Source: Paracoccaceae bacterium (lineage in GTDB: Bacteria > Pseudomonadota > Alphaproteobacteria > Rhodobacterales > Rhodobacteraceae). From it: 64,000 nucleotides of DNA. Of the stretch, positions 38,786-50,490 are shown one piece after another (position 1 is the first letter of the stretch; every line of letters starts with the position of its first letter). Position numbers and translations under genes: made by a program. The stretch lies in the NCBI GenBank assembly GCA_030148225.1, contig JASBTX010000009.1, positions 186,001 through 250,000 of the forward strand. Reading direction: 5' to 3'. The notes beneath the pieces are model-generated. The model searched no databases, was not told the DNA's origin, and worked only from the letters and a program-made list of their open reading frames with translations.

Positions 38786-40291
38786 ATGGAAATCCTGTCT
38801 AATCTCGCGCTGGGCTTTGGCGTTGCGCTGTCGCCGTTTACGCTGTTTCTGGCTGTATGCGGCTGTTTTCTGGGCACGATCATCGGGGCGTTGCCCGGTC
38901 TTGGCCCCTCCAACGGCGTGGCCATCCTGATTCCGATCACATTCACCATGGGGCTGGATGCGACCAGCGCGCTGGTGCTGATGACGTCAGTCTATTACGG
39001 GGCGATGTATGGCGGCCGGATTTCATCGATCCTGCTGAATATTCCCGGCGATGAACCGGCGCTGATGACAACGCTGGACGGTTATCCAATGGCCAAGCAG
39101 GGCCGGGCGGGTGATGCGCTTGTCCTGTCGGGCGTGGCGTCATTTGTCGGCGCATTTCTGGCGACGATCGGGCTGATGCTGCTGGCGCCTTCGCTGGCGC
39201 GTGTGGCGTTCCTGTTCGGACCGGCAGAATATTTCGCACTTTACCTGCTGGCCTTCTGCACGCTGGGCGGCATGGCCTCCAACAACCAGGCCAAGTCGGC
39301 ACTGGCGGCCTGTCTTGGTTTGGGTATCGCGATGATCGGGGTCGATTCTTCTTCCGGTCTGCCGCGCCTGACGGGCGGCAATCTGCATCTTTATGACGGC
39401 ATTGATTTTCTGGTGGCAATCGTCGGCCTTTTTGCCATCGCCGAAGTGTTCTTTTTCATCGAAAGCCATGGCAAGGGGTCGTCCATCGGTGTCAAACTGG
39501 GCAAGGTCTCGATCCCGTGGAAAGACATACTTGTCAGCAAATGGACCATGCTGCGCGCCTCTGGCGTCGGGTTTATCGCGGGTATCCTGCCGGGTGCCGG
39601 TGCTTCGCTCGGGTCATTCTTGGCCTATATGTCCGAAAAATCGCTGGCCGGTGAAGAGGGCAAGTTTGGCACAGGTGTGCCCAAGGGCGTAGCCGCACCC
39701 GAGGCCGGCAACAACGCTGCCGCCGGTGGGGCGCTGGTGCCGATGCTGACGCTGGGTGTGCCCGGTTCGGGCACGACCGCTGTGCTGCTGGCGCTGCTGG
39801 TTACGCTAAACATCACGCCCGGCCCGACGCTCTTTTCTGACCGGCCCGAGGTTGTCTGGGGGCTGATCGCCGCGCTTCTGATCGCGAATATCGTGCTCCT
39901 TCTGATGAACGTGCCGATGGTCAAAATGTTCGTGCGCGTCCTCGAAGTGCCGGCATGGGTGTTGTTGCCGGGGGTCACGATGGTGTCGTTCGTGGGGATC
40001 TTCTCACTCTCGGGCAGCTATTTCGACCTCCTCCTCATGATCGGGTTTGGCATATTGGGCTATGTACTGCGCAAGCTCGATATCCCGACCGTGCCCGTAA
40101 TTCTGGGCATTCTCCTGGGCGGCAACATGGAGGATGCGCTGCGCCGCGCGATGACGCTCTCGGACGGGGATGTCACATTCCTCTTTTCCAGCCCGATTGC
40201 TGTCGGGCTCTGGATTGCGGCGATTGCCGGGTTTGTCGCACCCATGTTCCTGCGCAATATTCTGAGGAAACCGCAACGTGTTACAGACTAA
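38786..40291 (+). CDS. tctA: Tripartite tricarboxylate transporter large permease TctA
   Basis: GALPGLGPSNGVAILIPITF, GKFGTGVPKGVAAPEAGNNAAAGGALVPMLTLGVPGSGTTAVLL. Confidence 0.95.
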   Translation: MEILSNLALGFGVALSPFTLFLAVCGCFLGTIIGALPGLGPSNGVAILIPITFTMGLDATSALVLMTSVYYGAMYGGRISSILLNIPGDEPALMTTLDGYPMAKQGRAGDALVLSGVASFVGAFLATIGLMLLAPSLARVAFLFGPAEYFALYLLAFCTLGGMASNNQAKSALAACLGLGIAMIGVDSSSGLPRLTGGNLHLYDGIDFLVAIVGLFAIAEVFFFIESHGKGSSIGVKLGKVSIPWKDILVSKWTMLRASGVGFIAGILPGAGASLGSFLAYMSEKSLAGEEGKFGTGVPKGVAAPEAGNNAAAGGALVPMLTLGVPGSGTTAVLLALLVTLNITPGPTLFSDRPEVVWGLIAALLIANIVLLLMNVPMVKMFVRVLEVPAWVLLPGVTMVSFVGIFSLSGSYFDLLLMIGFGILGYVLRKLDIPTVPVILGILLGGNMEDALRRAMTLSDGDVTFLFSSPIAVGLWIAAIAGFVAPMFLRNILRKPQRVTD

Positions 40292-41654
40292 ACCGGTTCG
40301 CGTCCTGATCCCGAGCGGGGCGCTGGGCCTCAACTATGACCCCGTTGCGCTGCAGCGGGGTCTTGACGCTGGGCCTGATATCATCGCCATCGACGGCGGC
40401 TCGACCGATAGCGGCCCGGCCTATCTGGGCCGCGGGGTTTCCAAATATTCCCGCAGTTCGACCCGGCTGGAGTGGAAGGGTCTGATGGAGGCGCGTGAAG
40501 CTGCCGGGGTGCCGCTGGTCATCGGCACTGCCGGAACATGCGGAACTGACAGCACCGTTGACTGGATGCTGGAGATCACGCGCGAGATTGCCGATGAACT
40601 CGGCCAATCGCCGCGCATCGCCGTTCTCAGATCCTCGCAGGACCCGGCCATGATCACGCGCAAACTTAACGCCGGGGAAATCAGCCCGCTGCCGCATGCG
40701 CCGCGCATCGACGCCGGGACCATCGACAGTTGCACCAATATCGTGGCACTTGCCGGGGCCGAACAGATCGCTGCTGCGTTGGAAACCGGTGCCGATATCG
40801 TCATCGCCGGTCGTACCACCGATACCGCGATCATCGCGGCGCTGCCCCTGATGCGGAAATGCCATGCCGGTGCCGCGTGGCATGGCGCCAAGATCGGGGA
40901 ATGCGGCGCGCTCTGCGCCTCGAACCCCCAATCGGGTGTGATACTGGTCGATTTCGACAGTGATGGGTTCACCGTTACCCCGCTGGCGGACGGGGCGCAT
41001 GCCACGCCGCACACGGTTTCGGCCCATATGCTCTATGAGAACAGCAATCCCTTTATCCTCTATGAGCCGGGTGGCCATCTGGATGTGACCGGCGCCCGGT
41101 ATGATGCGCTGGATGAAAGGCGCGTCCGGGTGACCGGGTCAGAATGGATGCCCTCGGACACCTATACAGTCAAGCTCGAAGGCGCGCGGCTGGCAGGGTA
41201 TCAGACGGTCATGATGGCCCTTTTGCGGGATGCACATTACGTCGAGAACGCCGAGAGATGGGCCGAGGACATCCTTGCCAAATGCCGCGCCAAGGTGATG
41301 GACCGGATGGGGCTGGGGGCATATGATTTCCGGATCGAACTGCGCCTGATCGGTCAGTCCGCCAGTTTCGGCGCACTGGAAAACCGCGTGGCCACGCCGG
41401 TCGAGATTGGCGTTTTGGGCATCGTCACCGCCGAAACACCGGAATTGTCCAACGAAATTGGCAAGATGCTGAACCCCTATCTGCTGCATCATCCGCTGAC
41501 ACAGGAAGAAGAAGTGCCGACCTTCGCCTTTCCGTTCTCACCGGCCGAGGTGGACCGGGGCGCGATCTACAGTTTCTGTCTCAACCATGTGATGCGCATC
41601 GACGATCCGATGGAGGCATTCACACTAGAGGTTCTGGATCATGGCGATGCTTAA
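40278..41654 (+). CDS. DUF1446/AtuA-family protein
   Basis: AIDGGSTDSGPAYLGRG, DIVIAGRTTDTA motifs of the AtuA-like/DUF1446 family; 14-nt overlap with tctA. Confidence 0.8.
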   Translation: MLQTKPVRVLIPSGALGLNYDPVALQRGLDAGPDIIAIDGGSTDSGPAYLGRGVSKYSRSSTRLEWKGLMEAREAAGVPLVIGTAGTCGTDSTVDWMLEITREIADELGQSPRIAVLRSSQDPAMITRKLNAGEISPLPHAPRIDAGTIDSCTNIVALAGAEQIAAALETGADIVIAGRTTDTAIIAALPLMRKCHAGAAWHGAKIGECGALCASNPQSGVILVDFDSDGFTVTPLADGAHATPHTVSAHMLYENSNPFILYEPGGHLDVTGARYDALDERRVRVTGSEWMPSDTYTVKLEGARLAGYQTVMMALLRDAHYVENAERWAEDILAKCRAKVMDRMGLGAYDFRIELRLIGQSASFGALENRVATPVEIGVLGIVTAETPELSNEIGKMLNPYLLHHPLTQEEEVPTFAFPFSPAEVDRGAIYSFCLNHVMRIDDPMEAFTLEVLDHGDA

Positions 41655-41946
41655 GGACGTAGTCCAGAAGGTCAGGTCCAAGAATGCCGGCCCTTTCTGG
41701 CTGACGGTTGACATATTCTGCGGCAGTTCGGATGCGTTTCAGATCGTCACGAACGGGTTGTCGGGCGACCGTGTGGCGCAGGTTTTCGGGGCCGATCCGG
41801 CCGATATCAACACCTATCACATCCCGTCGCTCAACGTGGTCAAGTTCAGCCTGCCGCGCCCCACCATTCAGGGTTCACCCGAAGACCGCGATATGCATGG
41901 CGCGTCATGGGCGGCGCTTTTGTCCGAGGTGGAACTGAACGGCTGA
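41641..41946 (+). CDS. DUF4387-family protein
   Basis: 101 aa; SKNAGPFWLTVDIFCG...DINTYHIPSLNVVKFSLPRP; 14-nt overlap with the DUF1446 gene. Confidence 0.78.
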   Translation: MAMLKDVVQKVRSKNAGPFWLTVDIFCGSSDAFQIVTNGLSGDRVAQVFGADPADINTYHIPSLNVVKFSLPRPTIQGSPEDRDMHGASWAALLSEVELNG

Positions 41947-42046
41947 GCCCTGCGTTGACCGCCCGTGCGGCGTATCGTTATGGTTGTTTCATTGGAAAAG
42001 CGAACAGCTACCGGTGCCGGTTGCGGCGCCCGGTCAGGGGGATGCC

Positions 42047-42418
42047 ATGCAGCTTGGAAATTTTTCCGTCAGTCTGACGGTGAAGAATATTGCGCGGTCC
42101 AGGGATTTTTACGAAAAACTCGGCTTTCAGGCGATCAGCGGAGAGGCGGGCGCGGGCTGGCTGATCATGGCGAATTCCGGCTGTGTGATCGGCCTGTTTC
42201 AGGGGATGTTTGATCGAAACATGCTGACCTTCAATCCGGGTTGGGACTCAGACGGCAATACGCTCACGGAATTTCAGGATGTGCGCGAGATACAAAAGGC
42301 GCTCAGGTCAGCAGACGTCGAATTCGTCACCGAGGCCGATGAAGACACATCCGGCCCCGCCAGTTGCATCGTTGTCGATCCGGATGGCAATCCCATCCTG
42401 ATCGATCAGCATGTGTGA
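42047..42418 (+). CDS. VOC (glyoxalase/bleomycin resistance) family protein
   Basis: MQLGNFSVSLTVKNIARSRDFYEKLGFQ...CIVVDPDGNPILIDQ. Confidence 0.85.
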   Translation: MQLGNFSVSLTVKNIARSRDFYEKLGFQAISGEAGAGWLIMANSGCVIGLFQGMFDRNMLTFNPGWDSDGNTLTEFQDVREIQKALRSADVEFVTEADEDTSGPASCIVVDPDGNPILIDQHV

Positions 42419-43564
42419 TCATCCCTTATGAATCCATCCGCCGCCCAGAACGCGCGAGCTGTCCTGTGCATAGAAAACGCAGGCTTGTCCGGGGCTTACG
42501 CCCTCTTCCGCCGTCAAAAGCTCAACCTCTGCCGTAGTGTCGGAGAGTGGCCGTAGGATGGCAGCGCGGGGTGGGCGGGTTGAGCGTATCTTGACATCGA
42601 TATCGATCTCTCTGCCCTGTACAAAAGGCTGATCGCCCAACCAGTTCACCTCTTTCACCGGTACCTTACGCCGGGCGAGCAACTCTTTCGGGCCGACGAC
42701 GACCCGGCGGTCCTCGACATCCAGTCTGACGACATAGAGCGGGTCTGCCAGGCCGCCGATACCCAGCCCCCGGCGCTGGCCGATCGTGTAGTGGATAACG
42801 CCCTCGTGCCGGCCCAGAACATGGCCATCGACATCCACGATCTCGCCGGGTTCGGCGGCCCCGGGGCGCAGTTTCTCGATCACGGCAGCATAATTGCCTT
42901 CGGGCACGAAACAGATATCCTGGCTGTCGGGCTTGTCGGCAACAGACAGCCCGTAGCGCCGCGCGAGATCGCGCGTTTCAGCCTTGGATTTCAGATGTCC
43001 CAGCGGAAACCGCAGGTATTCCAGCTGTTCGCGGGTGGTCGAAAACAGGAAATAGCTCTGATCGCGCACCGGGTCGGCTGCCATGTGCAATTCGGCCCCG
43101 GCAGGCCCGGATTTGCGCTGAATATAGTGGCCGGTGGCCATGCAATCCGCATCCAGATCACGCGCGGTTTCCAGAAGATCGCGGAATTTGACACGTTCGT
43201 TGCAGCGAATGCAGGGCACCGGTGTCGCACCGGCCAGATAGCTGTCGGCAAATTCGTCGATCACCGATTCCCGAAAACGATTTTCATAATCGAGAACGTA
43301 ATGCGGAAAGCCCATGTTTTCGGCAACGCGCCGCGCGTCGTGAATATCGCGCCCGGCACAACACGCACCCTTGCGGGCAAGCGCCGCGCCGTGATCATAA
43401 AGCTGCAGCGTCACCCCCACGACATCATAGCCCTGTTCGGCCAGATGCGCGGCCACGACCGAACTGTCCACGCCGCCCGACATCGCAACAACAACCCGCG
43501 TGTCAGCGGGTGCCTTGGCCAGGCCAAGCGAGTTCAGCTCGGGTTTCAATGCAATAGCGGTCAT
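42419..43564 (-). CDS. mnmA: tRNA 2-thiouridine(34) synthase MnmA
   Basis: [61 protein letters not shown]; internal ATG at 43564 preferred over the ORF-track start. Confidence 0.93.
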   Translation of the reverse strand: MTAIALKPELNSLGLAKAPADTRVVVAMSGGVDSSVVAAHLAEQGYDVVGVTLQLYDHGAALARKGACCAGRDIHDARRVAENMGFPHYVLDYENRFRESVIDEFADSYLAGATPVPCIRCNERVKFRDLLETARDLDADCMATGHYIQRKSGPAGAELHMAADPVRDQSYFLFSTTREQLEYLRFPLGHLKSKAETRDLARRYGLSVADKPDSQDICFVPEGNYAAVIEKLRPGAAEPGEIVDVDGHVLGRHEGVIHYTIGQRRGLGIGGLADPLYVVRLDVEDRRVVVGPKELLARRKVPVKEVNWLGDQPFVQGREIDIDVKIRSTRPPRAAILRPLSDTTAEVELLTAEEGVSPGQACVFYAQDSSRVLGGGWIHKG

Positions 43565-43680
43565 AACGTCCTCCGGGGATGATGCGGAATATAGGAAAAT
43601 GCCACCTACTCTCAACCCCCCGGTTTCACGCTTCGTTAGGGCAGATGGCGAATTCTGCGCCGGTAACGAGGGTTCTGATT

Positions 43681-43959
43681 GTGTATATCCGAAAATCCGA
43701 TTGGCCGAACGTTGTCCGGCTCCCCGATGGCAGCTATTTGTCCCGGTCTGATCTGCCGCCGCCGGATACGCGGCGCTGGGTCGCCAGCCGCAAGGCCGCC
43801 GTGGTCCGCGCCGTCCGATATGGGTTGCTGTCTCAGGACGAGGCCTGCGCGCGATACGACCTTTCGCCCGAAGAACTGACAAGCTGGCGCGAAGCGGTCG
43901 CCAGTCACGGGGAAGCCGCGCTCAAAACAACGTCCTTACAGAAATATAGACAACTTTAA
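43681..43959 (+). CDS. sciP: DUF1153 protein, SciP-like CtrA inhibitor
   Basis: Likely GTG start: (V)[76 protein letters not shown]; immediately upstream of ctrA. Confidence 0.82.
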   Translation: MYIRKSDWPNVVRLPDGSYLSRSDLPPPDTRRWVASRKAAVVRAVRYGLLSQDEACARYDLSPEELTSWREAVASHGEAALKTTSLQKYRQL

Positions 43960-44046
43960 ATTGTATATATACTTTTGGAGTATCGATAATATTGCATTAA
44001 CCAATTGGCGGCAAAGATCGGAGAGCAGTCAAGTCGGAGAATTCGG

Positions 44047-44760
44047 ATGCGTGTATTACTGGTCGAAGATGACAAAACCACCTCGCGCAGCATCGAAATG
44101 ATGCTGACCCATGCGAATCTGAACGTCTACGCGACCGAATATGGCGAAGAAGGCGTCGATCTGGCCAAGCTCTATGATTACGACCTGATCCTGCTTGATC
44201 TTGGTCTGCCGGATATGAACGGCCATGACGTGCTGCGCAAGTTGCGGCTGGCGCGCATCGAAACGCCGATCCTGATCCTGTCGGGCTCTGATGACACGGA
44301 AAGCAAGCTCAGGGGCTTTGGCTTTGGCGCGGATGACTACATGACCAAACCCTTCCATCGCGAGGAACTCGTGGCGCGTATCCACGCGATCATTCGTCGC
44401 TCAAAAGGGCATTCGCAATCGATCATCGAAACCGGCAGCATCGCGGTCAATCTTGATGCCAAAACGGTTGAGGCCAAGGGAACGCCTGTGCACCTGACCG
44501 GCAAAGAATACCAGATGCTCGAGTTGCTGAGCCTGCGCAAGGGCACAACCCTGACCAAGGAGATGTTCCTCAATCATCTTTACGGCGGCATGGATGAGCC
44601 CGAGCTGAAAATCATCGATGTCTTCATCTGCAAGCTGCGCAAGAAACTCAGCCAGGCCACGGATGGCGAAAACTATATCGAGACAGTGTGGGGCCGCGGC
44701 TATGTGCTGCGCGACCCGGTGGAAGAGGAACTGACACCCCGTCTGGCCGTAGCGGGGTAA
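44047..44760 (+). CDS. ctrA: Cell-cycle response regulator CtrA
   Basis: [67 protein letters not shown]...; ATG at 44047. Confidence 0.95.
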   Translation: MRVLLVEDDKTTSRSIEMMLTHANLNVYATEYGEEGVDLAKLYDYDLILLDLGLPDMNGHDVLRKLRLARIETPILILSGSDDTESKLRGFGFGADDYMTKPFHREELVARIHAIIRRSKGHSQSIIETGSIAVNLDAKTVEAKGTPVHLTGKEYQMLELLSLRKGTTLTKEMFLNHLYGGMDEPELKIIDVFICKLRKKLSQATDGENYIETVWGRGYVLRDPVEEELTPRLAVAG

Positions 44761-44806
44761 GCGCACGGCGTTGCCGCCGCTGCCACGGCCGGCGGGTACG
44801 AGTGAA

Positions 44807-44839
44807 GCGGCCTGCACCCTCTCTGCAGGTGCAGGCCGC
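44807..44839. repeat. 12-bp perfect inverted repeat between ctrA and ligA
   Basis: GCGGCCTGCACC-CTCTCTGCA-GGTGCAGGCCGC; no T-tract follows. Confidence 0.6.
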
Positions 44840-44892
44840 GCGTGACCGCACATGGCCAACTGCCATCGTGACAATTTCCCGAGCAACCGTAA

Positions 44893-47082
<2,190 letters not shown>

Positions 47083-47086
47083 GGGC

Positions 47087-49177
47087 ATGGCGGGTCGGCC
47101 CGATATCCTGTTCCCGCTTTTCGCAGAGCTCGTCTCGCTCGCGGGGGTGGGCCCCAAGACGGCGGGGCATTTCCGCGCGCTGAATGTTGAGCGCCCGCGC
47201 GATCTGCTCTTTACCCTGCCTTATGCCATCGTCGACCGGCGCCTTGGTGACAGCGTGCAGGGCAAAGAAAGTGGTAGCATCGTCACGGTGGCCGTGACGG
47301 TCGAACGACACATCGCCGCCCCGTCGCGGGGCAGGCCACATCGCGTCATCGTCAGCGACAAATCCACGACCTTTCCGCTGGTATTCTTTCATGCCAATGC
47401 CGAATATCTTCAGCGTCAGCTTCCCGTTGGTCAGCGCCGGATCATCTCGGGCAAGCTCGAGATCTTTGACGGTGTCGCCCAGATCGTGCACCCGGATCAT
47501 ATCCTGCGTGAGGCAGAGCAGGATGAATTGCCCGCGTTCGAGCCGGTCTATCCGCTGACGGCGGGGATCACGCAGAAAATCATGGCGAAATCCGTCGCCG
47601 CCAGTCTGGAGCGGCTGCCTGATTTGCCGGAATGGATCGACCCGGCGCTGTGCCGGCAACGCGACTGGCCCGGTTGGGCGATAGCGGTCAGGCGGGCGCA
47701 TCACCCGGAAGGAGCCGGTGATATCTCGCCCGAGGATCCCGCGCGTCAGCGCATCGCCTATGATGAGTTATTCGCCCATCAGCTGACCCTTTCGCTCGCG
47801 CGTCAGAGGCATCGGACACGGCCGGGCCGATCCTCTGTCGCGAGTGGCCGGTTCCAGTCTCGGGTTCTGGCCGCGCTGCCCTATACGCCCACGCAGGCAC
47901 AGGAACGCGCGATCCGTGAAATTTCAGACGACATGGCCGCCGAGAGCCGCATGAACCGGTTGTTGCAGGGTGATGTCGGTGCGGGCAAGACGCTGGTGGC
48001 GTTGATGGCGCTGCTGGTCGCGGTCGAGGCTGGGGGGCAGGGGGTCATGATGGCACCCACAGAGATATTGGCGCGCCAGCATCTCGAGGGGCTGCGCCCG
48101 CTGGCCGAGGCGGCAGGGGTCGTCCTCGACATTCTGACCGGGCGCGACAAGGGTGCCGAGCGACGCGCCAAGCTGGCGGCACTGGCGGCGGGTGACATCC
48201 AAATTCTGGTCGGCACGCATGCGGTGTTTCAAAAGGATGTGGAGTTTGCCGATCTGCGCCTGGCCGTGATCGATGAACAACACCGTTTTGGTGTGCGTCA
48301 GCGGCTGGAACTGGGCGCCAAGGGGCAGAAGGTTGACATTCTGGTCATGACGGCGACACCCATCCCGCGCAGCCTGTCACTGGCGCAATATGGCGATATG
48401 GACATTTCCGTCCTTGACGAAAAACCGCCGGGGCGGACGGCGATCAAGACGGCGCTGATCCCGACCGACAGGATGGACGAGGTGACGGATCATCTGCGCC
48501 AGGCCATCGCCGACGGGAAACAGGCCTATTGGGTGTGCCCGCTGGTTGATGAGAGCGAACTAAGCGACCTGACCGCGGCTGAAGAAAGGTTCAAGCGGCT
48601 GCGCGCCACGTTGGGTGAAGGTCAGGTCGGCCTCGTTCACGGCCAGTTGCCGCCACGGGAAAAAGATGCCGCGATGCGGGATTTCGCATCAGGCAAAACA
48701 TCTGTTCTGGTGGCCACGACGGTGATCGAGGTTGGTGTCGATGTGCCCAACGCAACGATCATGGTTATCGAGCGGGCAGAAAATTTTGGGCTGGCCCAGC
48801 TGCACCAGCTTCGCGGTCGTGTGGGCCGCGGGGCTGCGGCGTCGACCTGCCTGTTGCTCTATCATGCGCCGTTGACGGAATCGGCTGAAAGGCGGCTGCG
48901 GATATTGCGCGAGAGTGAGGACGGCTTTCGCATTGCCGAAGAGGATCTGGCCATCCGGGGCGCGGGCGACATGATTGGTACGGCGCAATCGGGATTGCCG
49001 GTGTTCCGCGTAGCCGATCTTGAGCGTCAGGCCGGTCTCATGGAACTGGCCCGCAATGATTCCCGCAGCCTGCTGGCGCAGGACCCGACGCTGTCATCCG
49101 AACGTGGGCGCGCCGCGCGCGTCCTGCTCTGGCTGATGGAACAGGACAAGGCGATTCAATTGATTTCAGTTGGTTAG
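47087..49177 (+). CDS. recG: ATP-dependent DNA helicase RecG
   Basis: RLLQGDVGAGKTLVALMA, VIDEQHRFGVRQR, VMTATPIPRSL, QLHQLRGRVGRG; internal ATG at 47087. Confidence 0.95.
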   Translation: MAGRPDILFPLFAELVSLAGVGPKTAGHFRALNVERPRDLLFTLPYAIVDRRLGDSVQGKESGSIVTVAVTVERHIAAPSRGRPHRVIVSDKSTTFPLVFFHANAEYLQRQLPVGQRRIISGKLEIFDGVAQIVHPDHILREAEQDELPAFEPVYPLTAGITQKIMAKSVAASLERLPDLPEWIDPALCRQRDWPGWAIAVRRAHHPEGAGDISPEDPARQRIAYDELFAHQLTLSLARQRHRTRPGRSSVASGRFQSRVLAALPYTPTQAQERAIREISDDMAAESRMNRLLQGDVGAGKTLVALMALLVAVEAGGQGVMMAPTEILARQHLEGLRPLAEAAGVVLDILTGRDKGAERRAKLAALAAGDIQILVGTHAVFQKDVEFADLRLAVIDEQHRFGVRQRLELGAKGQKVDILVMTATPIPRSLSLAQYGDMDISVLDEKPPGRTAIKTALIPTDRMDEVTDHLRQAIADGKQAYWVCPLVDESELSDLTAAEERFKRLRATLGEGQVGLVHGQLPPREKDAAMRDFASGKTSVLVATTVIEVGVDVPNATIMVIERAENFGLAQLHQLRGRVGRGAAASTCLLLYHAPLTESAERRLRILRESEDGFRIAEEDLAIRGAGDMIGTAQSGLPVFRVADLERQAGLMELARNDSRSLLAQDPTLSSERGRAARVLLWLMEQDKAIQLISVG

Positions 49178-49205
49178 CGTTGATATTTTCAGTTTGTTCA
49201 CAAAT

Positions 49206-49220
49206 GTTCCTAAAAAGTTC
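49206..49220. promoter_or_regulatory. LexA-type SOS box (GTTC-N7-GTTC)
   Basis: GTTCCTAAAAAGTTC matches the alphaproteobacterial LexA consensus exactly; 65 bp upstream of a small ORF. Confidence 0.65.
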
Positions 49221-49285
49221 TTTACAATTCGGGTGTGATATGAGAACAAATTAGCAACAAAAGCAATCAAATACAGGTTTCCATC

Positions 49286-49408
49286 ATGATTACCCAGATC
49301 AAAACGGTGTTTCGTCGGTCCCCGCTGGATTTCCTTGAGGATTTGCTTGGCGTGTCATCGCTGTTTTTTCTGTTGATGGTCGGCCTGTCCCTGCCTGGCT
49401 TGTACTGA
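49286..49408 (+). CDS. 40-aa putative single-TM microprotein, not in the ORF track
   Basis: ATG-TGA frame: MITQIKTVFRRSPLDFLEDLLGVSSLFFLLMVGLSLPGLY*. Amphipathic basic N-terminus, hydrophobic C-terminal segment, SOS box upstream, terminator downstream. Confidence 0.65.
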   Translation: MITQIKTVFRRSPLDFLEDLLGVSSLFFLLMVGLSLPGLY

Positions 49409-49536
49409 CCTCTGCCTGCGGCACTCGTCCGGTCAGAACATGTCGTCTGTCCCCAAATTTGTCGGCATGATTTCGTCCCACTGACCCGCGCCCCGCCTCA
49501 ATACGGCGCGTCACCCGGAAAAGAGAACCGCACCTT

Positions 49537-49574
49537 GCCGCCGCCTTGCCACCTGCAAGTGCGGCGGCTTTTTT
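49537..49574 (+). terminator. Strong Rho-independent terminator
   Basis: GCCGCCGCCTTGC-cacct-GCAAG(T)GCGGCGGC followed by TTTTTT; abuts the convergent xerD stop. Confidence 0.85.
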
Positions 49575-50490
49575 ATGACTTGGCCAGCGGATGGTGTTCC
49601 AGCACCAGTTCGCGCAGCCGTTCATCCAGCACATGGGTATAAATTTCGGTGGTCGAAACGTCGGCATGACCAAGCAACACCTGTATCGACCTGAGATCAG
49701 CACCATTCGCCAAAAGATGGGTCGCAAAGGCATGCCTGAGCGTGTGCGGACTGACACGCGCCGGATCAAGGCCCGCTGCCAGCGCCAGCTCTTTGACAAT
49801 CAGGTAAAACCTGTGCCGCGTGAGGTGGCCGGATTTGCCCTGTGACGGAAAGAGAAACGGAGACTTTGATTTTCCGGCCTCATGTCGACGACTCTCTGCC
49901 GTGTCGCGCTGCACGAGCCAATCTGCCATCGCCTGCCGAGCAGGAGGTGAGAGAGGGACCATGCGTTCCTTGCCGCCCTTGCCCCGCACCAGCAGCATGC
50001 GCGGATCGCCCCGCGCTGCCGCAACCGGTAGCTCCACAAGTTCGGAAACACGCATTCCCGTGGCATAAAGCAACTGCATGAGACATTGGTTGCGCAGGCG
50101 GTCACGATCCCGACCCGAGGTCTCGGTCGCTTTTAAAAGCGCGTCAACCTCATCCACGCTCAGCGTCTGTGGCAGGCGGTGGTTGCGGCCTGGCCCCTTG
50201 ATCTGCTGGGCCGGATTGTCCTTGCGCCAGCCTTCTTCATAGGCAAATCGATAGAATTGGCGTATCGCCGACAAAAGTCGCGCCCGGGTCGACGCGGCCA
50301 GCCCGTCGGATTCGCAGGCGATCAGATAGTCTTCGATATCGCTCTGCGCCGCCTTCTCGTCCGAAAGCCCGCGATCCCCGAGCCATTCCGCGAAATCCGT
50401 CAGGTCACGCGCATAGGCCAGCAGCGTATTCTGCGCAGCGTTCAGTTCTGCCGCCTGTGCATCCAGAAAGGCCGAGATACGCCGCTTCAC
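49573..50490 (-). CDS. xerD: Tyrosine recombinase XerD-like
   Basis: SAM-like N-terminus; catalytic motifs LLYATGMRVSELV, HTLRHAFATHLLANGADLRSIQVLLGHADVSTTEIYTHV. Confidence 0.9.
   Translation of the reverse strand: MKRRISAFLDAQAAELNAAQNTLLAYARDLTDFAEWLGDRGLSDEKAAQSDIEDYLIACESDGLAASTRARLLSAIRQFYRFAYEEGWRKDNPAQQIKGPGRNHRLPQTLSVDEVDALLKATETSGRDRDRLRNQCLMQLLYATGMRVSELVELPVAAARGDPRMLLVRGKGGKERMVPLSPPARQAMADWLVQRDTAESRRHEAGKSKSPFLFPSQGKSGHLTRHRFYLIVKELALAAGLDPARVSPHTLRHAFATHLLANGADLRSIQVLLGHADVSTTEIYTHVLDERLRELVLEHHPLAKS

Noticed and set aside
49196-49209. GTTC-N6-GTTC overlapping the SOS box as a second LexA site
   Set aside because: Spacing is 6 rather than 7; only GTTC-N7-GTTC at 49206-49220 matches the consensus.
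49573-50490. Tyrosine recombinase as a phage or island integrase
   Set aside because: Sequence and housekeeping neighbourhood (aroK, aroB, recG) fit chromosomal XerD; no adjacent tRNA, att-like repeats or phage genes.
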